Shown here in pieces: positions 1-6,723 of a stretch of 6,779 nucleotides of DNA (its first letter is position 1; each line of letters begins with the position of its first letter). Origin of the DNA: an uncultured Flavobacteriales bacterium (GTDB lineage Bacteria; Bacteroidota; Bacteroidia; Flavobacteriales; BACL11); assembly GCA_950069165.1 (NCBI GenBank), contig CATMIT010000078.1, positions 1-6,779 of the forward strand. Reading direction: 5' to 3'. The notes under the pieces were generated by a model that saw nothing but the letters and a program-made list of their open reading frames with translations, ran no database searches and was not told the DNA's origin. Position numbers and translations under genes: made by a program.

Positions 1-1195
1 AACCATCCGTAGAACGCCATAAATTTGTTCCTCCAATATAAACAGTATTGGAATTTGTCGGATGCACTTTCACCAGTAAATCATAACCACTTTGTGCATT
101 AAAATTATCGAAACTTGTAGCTTGATTTGCCGGAATATTAGCCGATAAATCGGTCCAATTTCCTGTATTTGCTTCATATTTCCAAAGGGAAGTCCAAGTT
201 TCTCTACCAAAAAAAACATTGGTATGCTGTCCATAATTATCTGTTTCAGCAGCCAAAAAGTACACCTCATCTTCATTGCTTGGATTCACCCCAATTGCAA
301 TTCTTCCATAAACTGGTGGAAAAAGAGAATCCGTAATATTGTTCCAATTTTGTCCATCCACTGAGCGCCAAATTCCTCTGTCTATACCATCAGAACTAAG
401 TGTTGCATATACTACCCCACTTGTAGTAATCTCAATATTAGTATAATAGGCGCCACCGAAAGAAGCCACCGTCCCAAGCTCAAAAGCCCAAGAATTTCCC
501 CCATCTTCACTTCTATAGATACAGTGCCAGATTGCAGCATAAACTACGTCTAAACTATCGTTTGAATGATCCGTTTCAATGTTCCAAATAAAATCAAAAT
601 TAGAATCAAAACTTTGTGGTGTATTTGTAGCTGTTACAGATAAAGAATCCCAACTCAGGCCGCCATCTGTCGATTTATAAATTCCGTTTCCTTGATAATA
701 AGCACCTCCTCCACTTGCTGAACTGCCTCTAAGCTCACCACTTCCAAAATACCATGTATTTTCTTTTCCTGCTCTTTTATCCTGGCTCACACAAGTAACA
801 TTATGTAGTTGATTAGGTTCAGTAGTCATTGCCCAAGATTGGCCGCCATCTGTAGAGCGAAACATACCTCCACTAGCACCTCCTGCAAACAATGTATTTT
901 CATTAAGTACATCCATTGCAAAAGCTCTTGTTCTTCCTCCAACATTGTAAGGACCTCTATGCACCCAATTTGCTTTGCTAAGGGCTGTAGACTTTGGCAA
1001 AGTTTTAGCAAAAATCATTTCTTTTTGTCTGATATTTCTTGGAATTTCTCCTGTGCTGGGATCCGCAAGGCGGATTCTTTCCCACACTACCCTTTCAGCA
1101 GGATTATCAGAAGCGAAAGCGATTGTTTTATTTTTTTGTTCTGTGCAAGAAGAAATTAAAAATACTCCTATTAGAAATGGTATAATTTTATGCAT
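1..1195 (-). CDS. Asp-box/sortilin-like beta-propeller lipoprotein, C-terminus cut off by window edge
   Basis: The frame is open from an ATG at 1195 leftward to the window edge, giving 398 codons with no stop; the true C-terminus lies outside. The N-terminus is a lipoprotein signal: basic start (MHK), hydrophobic core, and lipobox I-S-S-C with Cys17 as the likely lipidated residue, so it is probably outer-membrane anchored. Residues 38-67 (WERIRLADPSTGEIP, then a basic stretch) and 77-110 (GPYNVGGRTRA, then AGGASGG) match the opening of Bacteroidetes VPS10/sortilin-type exported proteins. Asp-box turns of the S-x-D-x-G-x-x-W type occur at 114-121, 175-182 and 229-236, a shortened one at 278-284, and another begins at 395 on the edge. 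These mark blades of a beta-propeller. Such proteins are often annotated as glycosyl hydrolases, but I see no catalytic evidence. Its substrate or partner is unknown. It is divergent from icmF. The family assignment is firm, the function open. Confidence 0.88.
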   Translation of the reverse strand, partial: MHKIIPFLIGVFLISSCTEQKNKTIAFASDNPAERVVWERIRLADPSTGEIPRNIRQKEMIFAKTLPKSTALSKANWVHRGPYNVGGRTRAFAMDVLNENTLFAGGASGGMFRSTDGGQSWAMTTEPNQLHNVTCVSQDKRAGKENTWYFGSGELRGSSASGGGAYYQGNGIYKSTDGGLSWDSLSVTATNTPQSFDSNFDFIWNIETDHSNDSLDVVYAAIWHCIYRSEDGGNSWAFELGTVASFGGAYYTNIEITTSGVVYATLSSDGIDRGIWRSVDGQNWNNITDSLFPPVYGRIAIGVNPSNEDEVYFLAAETDNYGQHTNVFFGRETWTSLWKYEANTGNWTDLSANIPANQATSFDNFNAQSGYDLLVKVHPTNSNTVYIGGTNLWRSTDG

Positions 1196-1246
1196 TGTTT
1201 TAGATTTTTGTTTGGGTAAAAGTAGTAAAAAGTAATCAGAAATCAG

Positions 1247-1281
1247 TTGTCAGAATTATAGAAGAGGTTTTACTATCTTTG
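1247..1281 (+). promoter_or_regulatory. Candidate Bacteroidetes-type promoter for icmF
   Basis: A TATCTTTG at 1274-1281 fits the Bacteroidetes -7 consensus TAnnTTTG exactly. A TTG at 1247-1249 could serve as the -33 element, although the 24-base spacer is slightly longer than usual. Transcription would start around 1286-1290, leaving a leader of roughly 25 bases before the icmF start at 1314. The element lies in the 118-base divergent gap, where a rightward promoter is needed. It was identified by pattern only, and the -33 part is the weaker half. Confidence 0.5.
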
Positions 1282-1313
1282 CCATCTGAAATTCATAATT
1301 GAAGTAGAATAAA

Positions 1314-4300
1314 ATGAAACAAGCTGAAAGATACACACCCAAGAATAAAGTCCGAATTGTAACAGCCGCTTCCCTTTTTGATGGACATGATGCAGCCATC
1401 AATATTATGAGAAGAATCATACAAGCAACAGGATGTGAAGTGATTCATTTAGGGCATGACCGTTCGGTGGAAGAAGTAGTAAATTGTGCTATTGAGGAAG
1501 ATGCAAATGCAATTGCAATGACCTCTTACCAAGGAGGGCATAACGAATACCTAAAATATATGTATGACCTTTTACAAGAAAAAAAGGCAAGCCATATTAA
1601 AGTATTTGCAGGTGGTGGAGGAACTATTTTACCAGATGAAATAAAGGAATTAGAAGCATACGGAATCACCAGAATTTACCACCCAGATGACGGCAGAGAA
1701 ATGGGATTGCAAGGAATGATAAACGACCTTATAAAGCGTTCGGATTTCTTTGTTGGAGAAAAACTGGAAGGAGGAATTGCAGAAATACAAAACAAAAATG
1801 TAAATGCTATTGCTCGCATGATTTCAGCAGCAGAGAATTGCCCAGAGAAACATAGTGACATTTTAAAAGAAGTAAAAGAAGTAGCCTCAAAATCAGAAAC
1901 TCCTGTACTTGGAATTACAGGGACAGGAGGAGCTGGAAAATCTTCTTTGGTAGATGAATTGGTAAGAAGATTTATTGCTGACTTTCCAAAAAAGAATATC
2001 GCAATTGTTTCTGTTGATCCATCAAAAAGAAAAACAGGCGGTGCATTATTGGGAGACAGAATCAGAATGAATGCTATAAAATCAGATCAAGTTTACATGC
2101 GTTCCTTGGCTACTCGCCAGGCCAACTTAGCCCTATCAGTACATGTGAATGATGCATTAGATATTCTGAAAGTTGCCAATTATGATTTGATTATTTTGGA
2201 GACTTCTGGTATTGGTCAGTCTGATACCGAAATCTTGGAACATTCAGATCTTTCTCTTTATGTAATGACTCCAGAATATGGAGCTGCTACTCAATTGGAG
2301 AAGATTGACATGTTAGATTTTGCTGACCTTATCTCCATCAATAAATTTGATAAAAAAGGAGGTTTGGATGCCATAAGAGATGTAAAAAAACAATACCAAA
2401 GAAATAACACTCTTTTTGATAAAGATGTAAATAGCATGCCTGTTTATGGAACGATTGCTTCCCAATTTAACGACCCAGGAGTCAACTCGCTTTATAAAGC
2501 TATAATGGATAAATTCTCAGAAAAAGGACTAGGAAACTTTAAGTCTTCTTTTGAAATTACAGATGAAATGAGTGAAAAAATATATATAATTCCTCCTAAA
2601 AGAGTTCGATACCTATCTGAGATTTCAGAGAACAACAGGGCTTATGATAAATGGGTAAATGATCAAAAAGAAATTGCACAAAAACTATATGCTTTACAAA
2701 AATCATTAGATATCTTAAGTGATGCTTCTGATAAGGTTCTATCACAAATAAAGAAAGAATACGAATCCCTCCTACTTGAGCTTGACCCTAAAAATAAAAT
2801 CTTGATTGATAATTGGGAAGATGTTCAGAAAAAATACAAAGAGAAAATTTTTAAGTATAAAGTAAGAGGGAAAGAGCTTTCTATTGAAACCCACTCAAAA
2901 TCATTATCTAATTCTGATATTCCAAAAATATCCTTACCAAAATATGAAGCTTGGGGAGATCTTTTGAAATGGCAATTACAGGAAAATGTACCAGGTGAAT
3001 TTCCTTATACTGCAGGATTATTTCCTTTTAAAAGAGAAGGGGAAGACCCAACCAGAATGTTTGCAGGTGAAGGAGGCCCTGAGAGAACCAACAAGCGTTT
3101 TCACCTAGTAAGTTTGGGTATGCCTGCCAAACGACTTTCCACTGCATTTGATTCGGTAACTCTTTACGGAAACAACCCAGGAGAAAGACCTGATATTTAT
3201 GGGAAAATTGGAAATGCTGGCGTTTCCATTTGTTGTTTGGACGATTTAAAGAAACTCTATTCTGGTTTTGAATTGGCCAACCCAATGACATCTGTAAGTA
3301 TGACCATTAATGGACCAGCACCAATGTTGTTGGCCTACTTTATGAATGTCGCTATCGACCAAGAATGCGAAAAATATATACATGATAATAAATTGGAGAA
3401 AGAGGTAGAAAAGAAGATTGTTTCTATCTACAAAACCAAGGGAGTTAACATACCGCAATATCAAGGAAAATTACCAGAAGGGAACAATGGATTAGGACTC
3501 TTTTTATTAGGAGTTACAGGGGATGAAGTTTTAGAAAATAATATTTATCAAAAGATAAAAACAGAAACCTTAACTAAAGTTAGAGGAACGGTTCAGGCAG
3601 ATATTTTAAAGGAAGATCAAGCACAAAATACTTGTATTTTCTCTACTGAATTCGCCCTTAGGATGATGGGTGATGTTCAAGAATATTTTATTAACAATGG
3701 AGTAAGAAATTTCTACTCTGTTTCAATTTCAGGCTACCATATTGCAGAGGCAGGAGCCAACCCAATATCCCAATTGGCATTTACCCTATCTAACGGATTT
3801 ACTTATGTAGAATACTACCTAAGTAGAGGAATGGACATCAATGAATTTGGACCAAATCTTTCGTTCTTCTTCAGTAATGGTGTGGACCCAGAATATGCCG
3901 TAATTGGCCGTGTTGCCAGAAGAATTTGGGCAAAAGCCATGAAAAATAAATATGGTGCCAACAAAAGAGCTCAAATGTTGAAATACCACATCCAAACTTC
4001 TGGTAGATCTTTGCACGCACAAGAAATTGATTTTAACGATATTCGAACTACTTTGCAAGCTCTTTATGCAATTTACGACAATTGTAATTCCTTACATACT
4101 AACGCTTATGATGAAGCCATCACCACTCCTACTGAGGAATCGGTAAGAAGAGCAATGGCCATTCAGTTAATCATTAATAAAGAACTAGGGCTTGCAAGAA
4201 ATGAAAACCCAATACAAGGAGCTTTTATTATAGAGGAACTAACAGATTTAGTAGAAGAAGCGGTACTGACTGAATTTGATAACATTACCGAAAGAGGTGG

Positions 4301-4682
4301 AGTACTTGGAGCAATGGAAACCATGTATCAAAGAAGCAAAATACAAGAGGAAAGTTTGTATTACGAAACCTTAAAACACACGGGAGAATATCCTATAATT
4401 GGGGTGAATACTTTCCTTAATAAAAAAGGTTCCCCTACTATTATTCCTGAGGAAGTTATCCGTGCAACAGAAAAAGAAAAGAAATATCAGATTTCTATGC
4501 TTGCTCAGTTGCATAAGGGAAGTAAAGATAAATCGGTAAAACTTTTAAGTAATTTACAAGAAGCTGCTATTCAAAACCAAAACATTTTTGAGTTATTGAT
4601 AGAAGCTGCAAAAGTATGTTCTTTAGGAGAAATTACCAAAGCACTATTTGAAGTTGGTGGGCAGTACAGGAGGAATATGTAA
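1314..4682 (+). CDS. icmF: Fused isobutyryl-CoA mutase IcmF (B12 domain, G-protein chaperone, mutase barrel)
   Basis: This is a 1122-residue adenosylcobalamin enzyme that interconverts isobutyryl-CoA and n-butyryl-CoA in the cytoplasm; family members also act on isovaleryl/pivalyl-CoA. Residues 13-140 form the B12-binding domain, with DGHDAA and axial-ligand His25, a TSYQGG loop and AGGGGTILP. Residues 197-400 are the MeaI-type GTPase: P-loop GTGGAGKS (203-210), SVDPSKRKTGG, ETSGIGQSD (296-304) and NKFD (343-346). A helical linker (about 430-545) leads to the mutase TIM barrel (about 550-1122), with ISGYHIAEAG holding active-site His809. By my alignment, the residues that are Tyr89 and Arg207 in methylmalonyl-CoA mutase are Phe570 (TAGLF) and Gln771 (DQAQN) here, the isobutyryl-type pair, so a methylmalonyl-CoA mutase label would be wrong. 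An in-frame TAG at 1305-1307 rules out an earlier start. No ribosome binding site is evident, which is usual in this phylum. Its last 87 bases recur at 5544-5630. Confidence 0.96.
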   Translation: MKQAERYTPKNKVRIVTAASLFDGHDAAINIMRRIIQATGCEVIHLGHDRSVEEVVNCAIEEDANAIAMTSYQGGHNEYLKYMYDLLQEKKASHIKVFAGGGGTILPDEIKELEAYGITRIYHPDDGREMGLQGMINDLIKRSDFFVGEKLEGGIAEIQNKNVNAIARMISAAENCPEKHSDILKEVKEVASKSETPVLGITGTGGAGKSSLVDELVRRFIADFPKKNIAIVSVDPSKRKTGGALLGDRIRMNAIKSDQVYMRSLATRQANLALSVHVNDALDILKVANYDLIILETSGIGQSDTEILEHSDLSLYVMTPEYGAATQLEKIDMLDFADLISINKFDKKGGLDAIRDVKKQYQRNNTLFDKDVNSMPVYGTIASQFNDPGVNSLYKAIMDKFSEKGLGNFKSSFEITDEMSEKIYIIPPKRVRYLSEISENNRAYDKWVNDQKEIAQKLYALQKSLDILSDASDKVLSQIKKEYESLLLELDPKNKILIDNWEDVQKKYKEKIFKYKVRGKELSIETHSKSLSNSDIPKISLPKYEAWGDLLKWQLQENVPGEFPYTAGLFPFKREGEDPTRMFAGEGGPERTNKRFHLVSLGMPAKRLSTAFDSVTLYGNNPGERPDIYGKIGNAGVSICCLDDLKKLYSGFELANPMTSVSMTINGPAPMLLAYFMNVAIDQECEKYIHDNKLEKEVEKKIVSIYKTKGVNIPQYQGKLPEGNNGLGLFLLGVTGDEVLENNIYQKIKTETLTKVRGTVQADILKEDQAQNTCIFSTEFALRMMGDVQEYFINNGVRNFYSVSISGYHIAEAGANPISQLAFTLSNGFTYVEYYLSRGMDINEFGPNLSFFFSNGVDPEYAVIGRVARRIWAKAMKNKYGANKRAQMLKYHIQTSGRSLHAQEIDFNDIRTTLQALYAIYDNCNSLHTNAYDEAITTPTEESVRRAMAIQLIINKELGLARNENPIQGAFIIEELTDLVEEAVLTEFDNITERGGVLGAMETMYQRSKIQEESLYYETLKHTGEYPIIGVNTFLNKKGSPTIIPEEVIRATEKEKKYQISMLAQLHKGSKDKSVKLLSNLQEAAIQNQNIFELLIEAAKVCSLGEITKALFEVGGQYRRNM
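4596..4682 (+). repeat. Intact copy (A) of the 87-base imperfect direct repeat at the icmF 3' end
   Basis: These are the last 28 codons and stop of icmF. They recur in the same orientation at 5544-5630, with 71 of 87 bases identical by hand alignment without gaps, and 25 of 28 residues identical. The two copies bracket 861 bases that contain only the mscS-family gene. Homologous recombination between them would remove that gene and leave an intact icmF end. Confidence 0.85.
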
Positions 4683-4704
4683 ATTTAACTAATAAAAAGA
4701 ACCA

Positions 4705-5541
4705 ATGGACACAATAACTAATTTTTTTAATTTTGAAATATTTCATTTCAATAATCATTCACTGTCTATTTTTGAAATATCTAGTATAGCTGTAATTTTC
4801 ATGATTACAAAACTAATTTTATGGTTAATTAGTAAAGCTATATTTAACAAAACAAAACTTCACAACCTAGATAAAGGAAGTGCATTTTCCCTATTTCAAA
4901 TAATAAAATATTTGATATGGTTAATAGCAATTGCCCTTATGTTAGAATCTTTAGGAGTTCAAGTCACCATTTTATTAGCTGGATCTGCTGCACTACTTGT
5001 TGGGATTGGTCTTGGGCTTCAACAAACTTTTAATGATATTTTATCAGGTATAATATTGCTTTTTGAACATTCGGTGAAAGTTGGTGATATTTTAGAAATA
5101 GATGGAGATAGGGTAATTATTCAAGAAATAGGTTTACGAACATCAAAGGGAATGAATGTAAGACAAATAGTTGTGATTATTCCAAATTCATTAATCACTA
5201 CTAACAAAGTAATTAACTGGAGTCATCAAACACAAAAAACACTATGGAATATTGATATTGGAGTAGCTTATGGAAGTGATGTGGATTTGGTTATTAAAAC
5301 ACTTGAAGAAAGTGCTGTAGAACATTTAGAGTTTTCAGAATGTGAATTTAAAGAAGTTCGCTTTGTAAATTTTGGCAATTCATCAATGGATTTTCAACTG
5401 TTTTTTTACAGTAAAAATATTATCGGTATTGAAAAGGTGAAAAGTGATATAAGGAAAATAATTTACAAAAAATTTAATGAAAACAAAATAACTATTCCTT
5501 TTCCTCAAATGGACTTGCATATAAAATCAAAAGATATTTGA
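4705..5541 (+). CDS. Small-conductance mechanosensitive channel, MscS family
   Basis: This is a 278-residue membrane channel, close to the 286 residues of E. coli MscS, expected to open under membrane tension and release solutes on hypo-osmotic shock. Predicted transmembrane helices are at about 25-47, 64-84 and 87-120. The third is the pore helix, rich in Gly and Ala (LAGSAALLVGIGLGLQ, then FNDILSGIILLFE), as in the family. The beta domain follows, with KVGDILEIDG (125-134) and the conserved IIPNSLI (158-164). The C-terminal alpha/beta domain ends in IPFPQMDLHI (264-273), a typical family ending. The start is supported by an in-frame TAA at 4693-4695 and a weak purine run (AAAAAGA) just upstream. 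It begins 22 bases after icmF and may be read through from it. Sampled base composition is about 25% GC (15 of 60 at 5041-5100), lower than icmF. It is enclosed by the two icmF tail copies, which suggests it is a later arrival. Confidence 0.93.
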   Translation: MDTITNFFNFEIFHFNNHSLSIFEISSIAVIFMITKLILWLISKAIFNKTKLHNLDKGSAFSLFQIIKYLIWLIAIALMLESLGVQVTILLAGSAALLVGIGLGLQQTFNDILSGIILLFEHSVKVGDILEIDGDRVIIQEIGLRTSKGMNVRQIVVIIPNSLITTNKVINWSHQTQKTLWNIDIGVAYGSDVDLVIKTLEESAVEHLEFSECEFKEVRFVNFGNSSMDFQLFFYSKNIIGIEKVKSDIRKIIYKKFNENKITIPFPQMDLHIKSKDI

Positions 5542-5543
5542 AA

Positions 5544-5630
5544 TTAATAGAAGCAAAAAAAGTTTATTCTCTTGGTGAAATTACTACTGCCCTATTTGAG
5601 GTTGGTGGGCAGTACAGAAGAAATATGTAA
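5544..5630 (+). pseudogene. Relic of an icmF 3' end (copy B of the direct repeat)
   Basis: Starting 2 bases after the mscS stop, this stretch translates as the mutase C-terminus: LIEAKKVYSLGEITTALFEV followed by GGQYRRNM and a TAA stop. It differs from the real icmF tail at 16 of 87 bases but only at 3 of 28 residues (Ala to Lys, Cys to Tyr, Lys to Thr). Its frame is open upstream only to a TGA at 5478-5480, with no ATG or recognisable mutase sequence there, so it cannot be a gene by itself. Mostly synonymous differences mean the copy spent most of its history as part of a translated mutase rather than decaying freely. The stop is followed 8 bases later by the acetyltransferase start, so it now serves as that gene's leader or spacer. 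It is either the end of an older icmF displaced by recombination or the last piece of a second mutase gene. Confidence 0.85.
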
Positions 5631-5638
5631 ATTAAATT

Positions 5639-6136
5639 ATGATAATTATTCGAGAATTACAAATTGAAGATGCTGAGAATTTCTTAAATTTATTAAATAT
5701 AACAGATACTGAAACTACCTTTATGCTTTACGAAAAAGGAGAGCGTAAAACTACAATTAAACAGCAAAGAAAAAATATACAAGATGGGATCAAAAAAGGG
5801 ATTTTAACTTTTATCTTAGAGGATAATAAAAAACTAGTAGGTTACGTTTGGGGAAATATTTTTACTGCAAACAGAAAAAAACATTGCATGTATTTAGCAG
5901 TAGCAATTCTAAAAGAATACACAGGTAAAGGTAATGGAACTAAATTAATGAACACCTTGGAAAAACAAGCAATTGAGAATGGAATAAATAGATTGGAATT
6001 AGAAGTTTCTGAAAAAAATAAATTTGCTATATCCCTCTATGAAAAATTGGGGTTTGAAGTAGAAGGAGTAAAAAGACGCGCTTTTTTAGTTAATGGAAAC
6101 TATGAAGATGAATTAATAATGGGAAAAATCATATGA
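5639..6136 (+). CDS. GNAT-family N-acetyltransferase (RimI/RimL-like)
   Basis: This is a complete 165-residue GCN5-related acetyltransferase that should transfer an acetyl group from acetyl-CoA to an amine. The acetyl-CoA pyrophosphate-binding motif A is EYTGKGNGTKL (93-103), with the Gly-x-Gly-x-Gly core at 96-100, preceded by the beta-4 strand MYLAVAIL. Motif B follows: LELEVSEKN (119-127), then AISLYEKLGFEVEG (130-143). The C-terminal part (KRRAFLVNGNYEDELIMG) is typical of the RimI/RimL-like GNATs that act on protein N-termini or small amines, but the substrate cannot be read from sequence. An in-frame TAA at 5633-5635 fixes the start. There is no clear ribosome binding site; the leader is the icmF tail relic ending 8 bases upstream. 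Its stop overlaps the next start in an ATGA arrangement, which suggests translational coupling. Composition is AT-rich (16 of 60 GC at 5941-6000), like mscS. Confidence 0.9.
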   Translation: MIIIRELQIEDAENFLNLLNITDTETTFMLYEKGERKTTIKQQRKNIQDGIKKGILTFILEDNKKLVGYVWGNIFTANRKKHCMYLAVAILKEYTGKGNGTKLMNTLEKQAIENGINRLELEVSEKNKFAISLYEKLGFEVEGVKRRAFLVNGNYEDELIMGKII

Positions 6137-6423
6137 TGAAAAATAAAATAATCACACTTATATTAGTTGCTTTTACAACAATTACAAATGCACAAAATTA
6201 TTTTAGGGTAAATGTATTAGATTTTGAGTCTAATGAAGCTTTGATTGGAGCTACACTCCAACTAAAAGGAACAAATAATGGAGTTAGTACAGATGTTGAC
6301 GGATTAGCAACTCTTAAAAATATCCCTAATGGTGATCAGACTATTGTAATTACTTTTATTGGATATGAGAAAAAAGATTTAAAATTAGTATGTCTCAGCA
6401 GAGAATTTTTGATAGTTGATTAA
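6133..6423 (+). CDS. Truncated secreted protein: signal peptide plus carboxypeptidase-regulatory-like domain (TonB-receptor N-terminus)
   Basis: This 96-residue product begins with a signal peptide (MMKNKIITLILVAFTTITNA, likely cut before Q21). Residues 24-88 form a carboxypeptidase D regulatory-like beta-sandwich: EALIGATLQLKGTNNGVSTD, then the VDGLATLKNIPNGDQTIVI segment and TFIGYEKKDL. In Bacteroidetes this domain usually opens a SusC/TonB-dependent receptor of many hundreds of residues, or another exported protein. Here the family pattern stops after GYEKKDLKL, and an unrelated tail (VCLSREFLIVD) leads to a stop before any TonB box, plug or barrel. I found no continuation in the other forward frames downstream, so this looks like a deletion or recombination breakpoint, not a simple frameshift. 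It overlaps the acetyltransferase stop by 4 bases; Met2 at 6136 is an equally possible start. It may be a broken gene, or a short exported domain still translated by coupling. Confidence 0.7.
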   Translation: MMKNKIITLILVAFTTITNAQNYFRVNVLDFESNEALIGATLQLKGTNNGVSTDVDGLATLKNIPNGDQTIVITFIGYEKKDLKLVCLSREFLIVD

Positions 6424-6554
6424 AATTTCATGTAAATTACTTTAGTTGAATAAGTTATTTTACGATACCAACTTTAAATTAGAAACATATGTATGAGGGT
6501 TGTTAGCAAACGTGGTTATAGGCTTTGACTATTTATTGTATTAAAAGTTTATTT

Positions 6555-6645
6555 CTTATATGCGGATTGTCAGAACACTAGGGCTAGGACAGCCCTTCCA
6601 TTTGGATTCCAGGCTGTCCTGCCCATCTCCTGCCACCCGCATAAG
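6555..6645. other. GC-rich two-level hairpin element, nature unknown
   Basis: The inner stem pairs GGGC-t-AGGACAGCC (6581-6594) with GGCTGTCCTGCCC (6612-6624): 13 base pairs with one bulged T and a 17-base loop. An outer stem closes around it: CTTA and TGCGG on the left (6555-6558, 6561-6565) with CCGCATAAG on the right (6637-6645), 9 pairs with a 2-base bulge. Unpaired arms of 15 and 12 bases lie between the two levels. The GC content contrasts sharply with the flanks. Neither strand has a T-run after the stem, so it is not an ordinary intrinsic terminator. It could be a REP-like or miniature mobile repeat, a structured RNA, or the folded end of a single-strand-transposing element. The pairing is certain, the identity is not. 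Confidence 0.6.
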
Positions 6646-6708
6646 TATATTGTGTAAAAACGTAATATAAATTCTTAGTTTCATAAAATTACTATAATTA
6701 TATCACAT

Positions 6709-6723
6709 GGGGCTGACCGCCCC
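6709..6723. other. Short GC hairpin
   Basis: GGGGC (6709-6713) pairs with GCCCC (6719-6723) around a TGACC loop, in surroundings that are almost only A and T. A T-run (TGTTTTT) follows about 8 bases after the stem on the plus strand, too distant for a standard terminator. It could be a weak terminator for the rightward genes or an arm of the larger structured element to its left. Confidence 0.35.

Noticed and set aside
1217..1224. Possible -7 box (TACTTTTA) for the leftward lipoprotein gene
   Set aside because: It misses the final G of TAnnTTTG and has no TTG at a suitable distance; it is too weak to list as a promoter.
809..1235. Plus-strand open frames opposite the lipoprotein gene
   Set aside because: They are antisense to a clear Asp-box protein with an unbroken 398-codon frame, and their translations (Ser/Cys/Ile/Phe-rich, no family pattern) look like shadows.
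3028..4058. Minus-strand open frames within icmF
   Set aside because: They lie opposite strongly conserved mutase sequence, and their products have no recognisable domain.
1314..4682. Methylmalonyl-CoA mutase as the identity of the large gene
   Set aside because: The fused G-protein domain between the B12 and mutase domains, and Phe/Gln in place of Tyr/Arg in the pocket, fit IcmF instead.
5481..5630. A small gene covering the icmF tail relic
   Set aside because: The frame opens after a TGA at 5478, has no ATG before the mutase-like part, and its first half is simply mscS in another frame.
6581..6624. Intrinsic transcription terminator
   Set aside because: The stem is strong, but no T-run follows it on either strand.
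6555..6645. Integron attC site
   Set aside because: The folded shape is suggestive and acetyltransferases are common cassette cargo, but the GTTRRRY/RYYYAAC core sites are absent, and the upstream icmF tail is not cassette-like.
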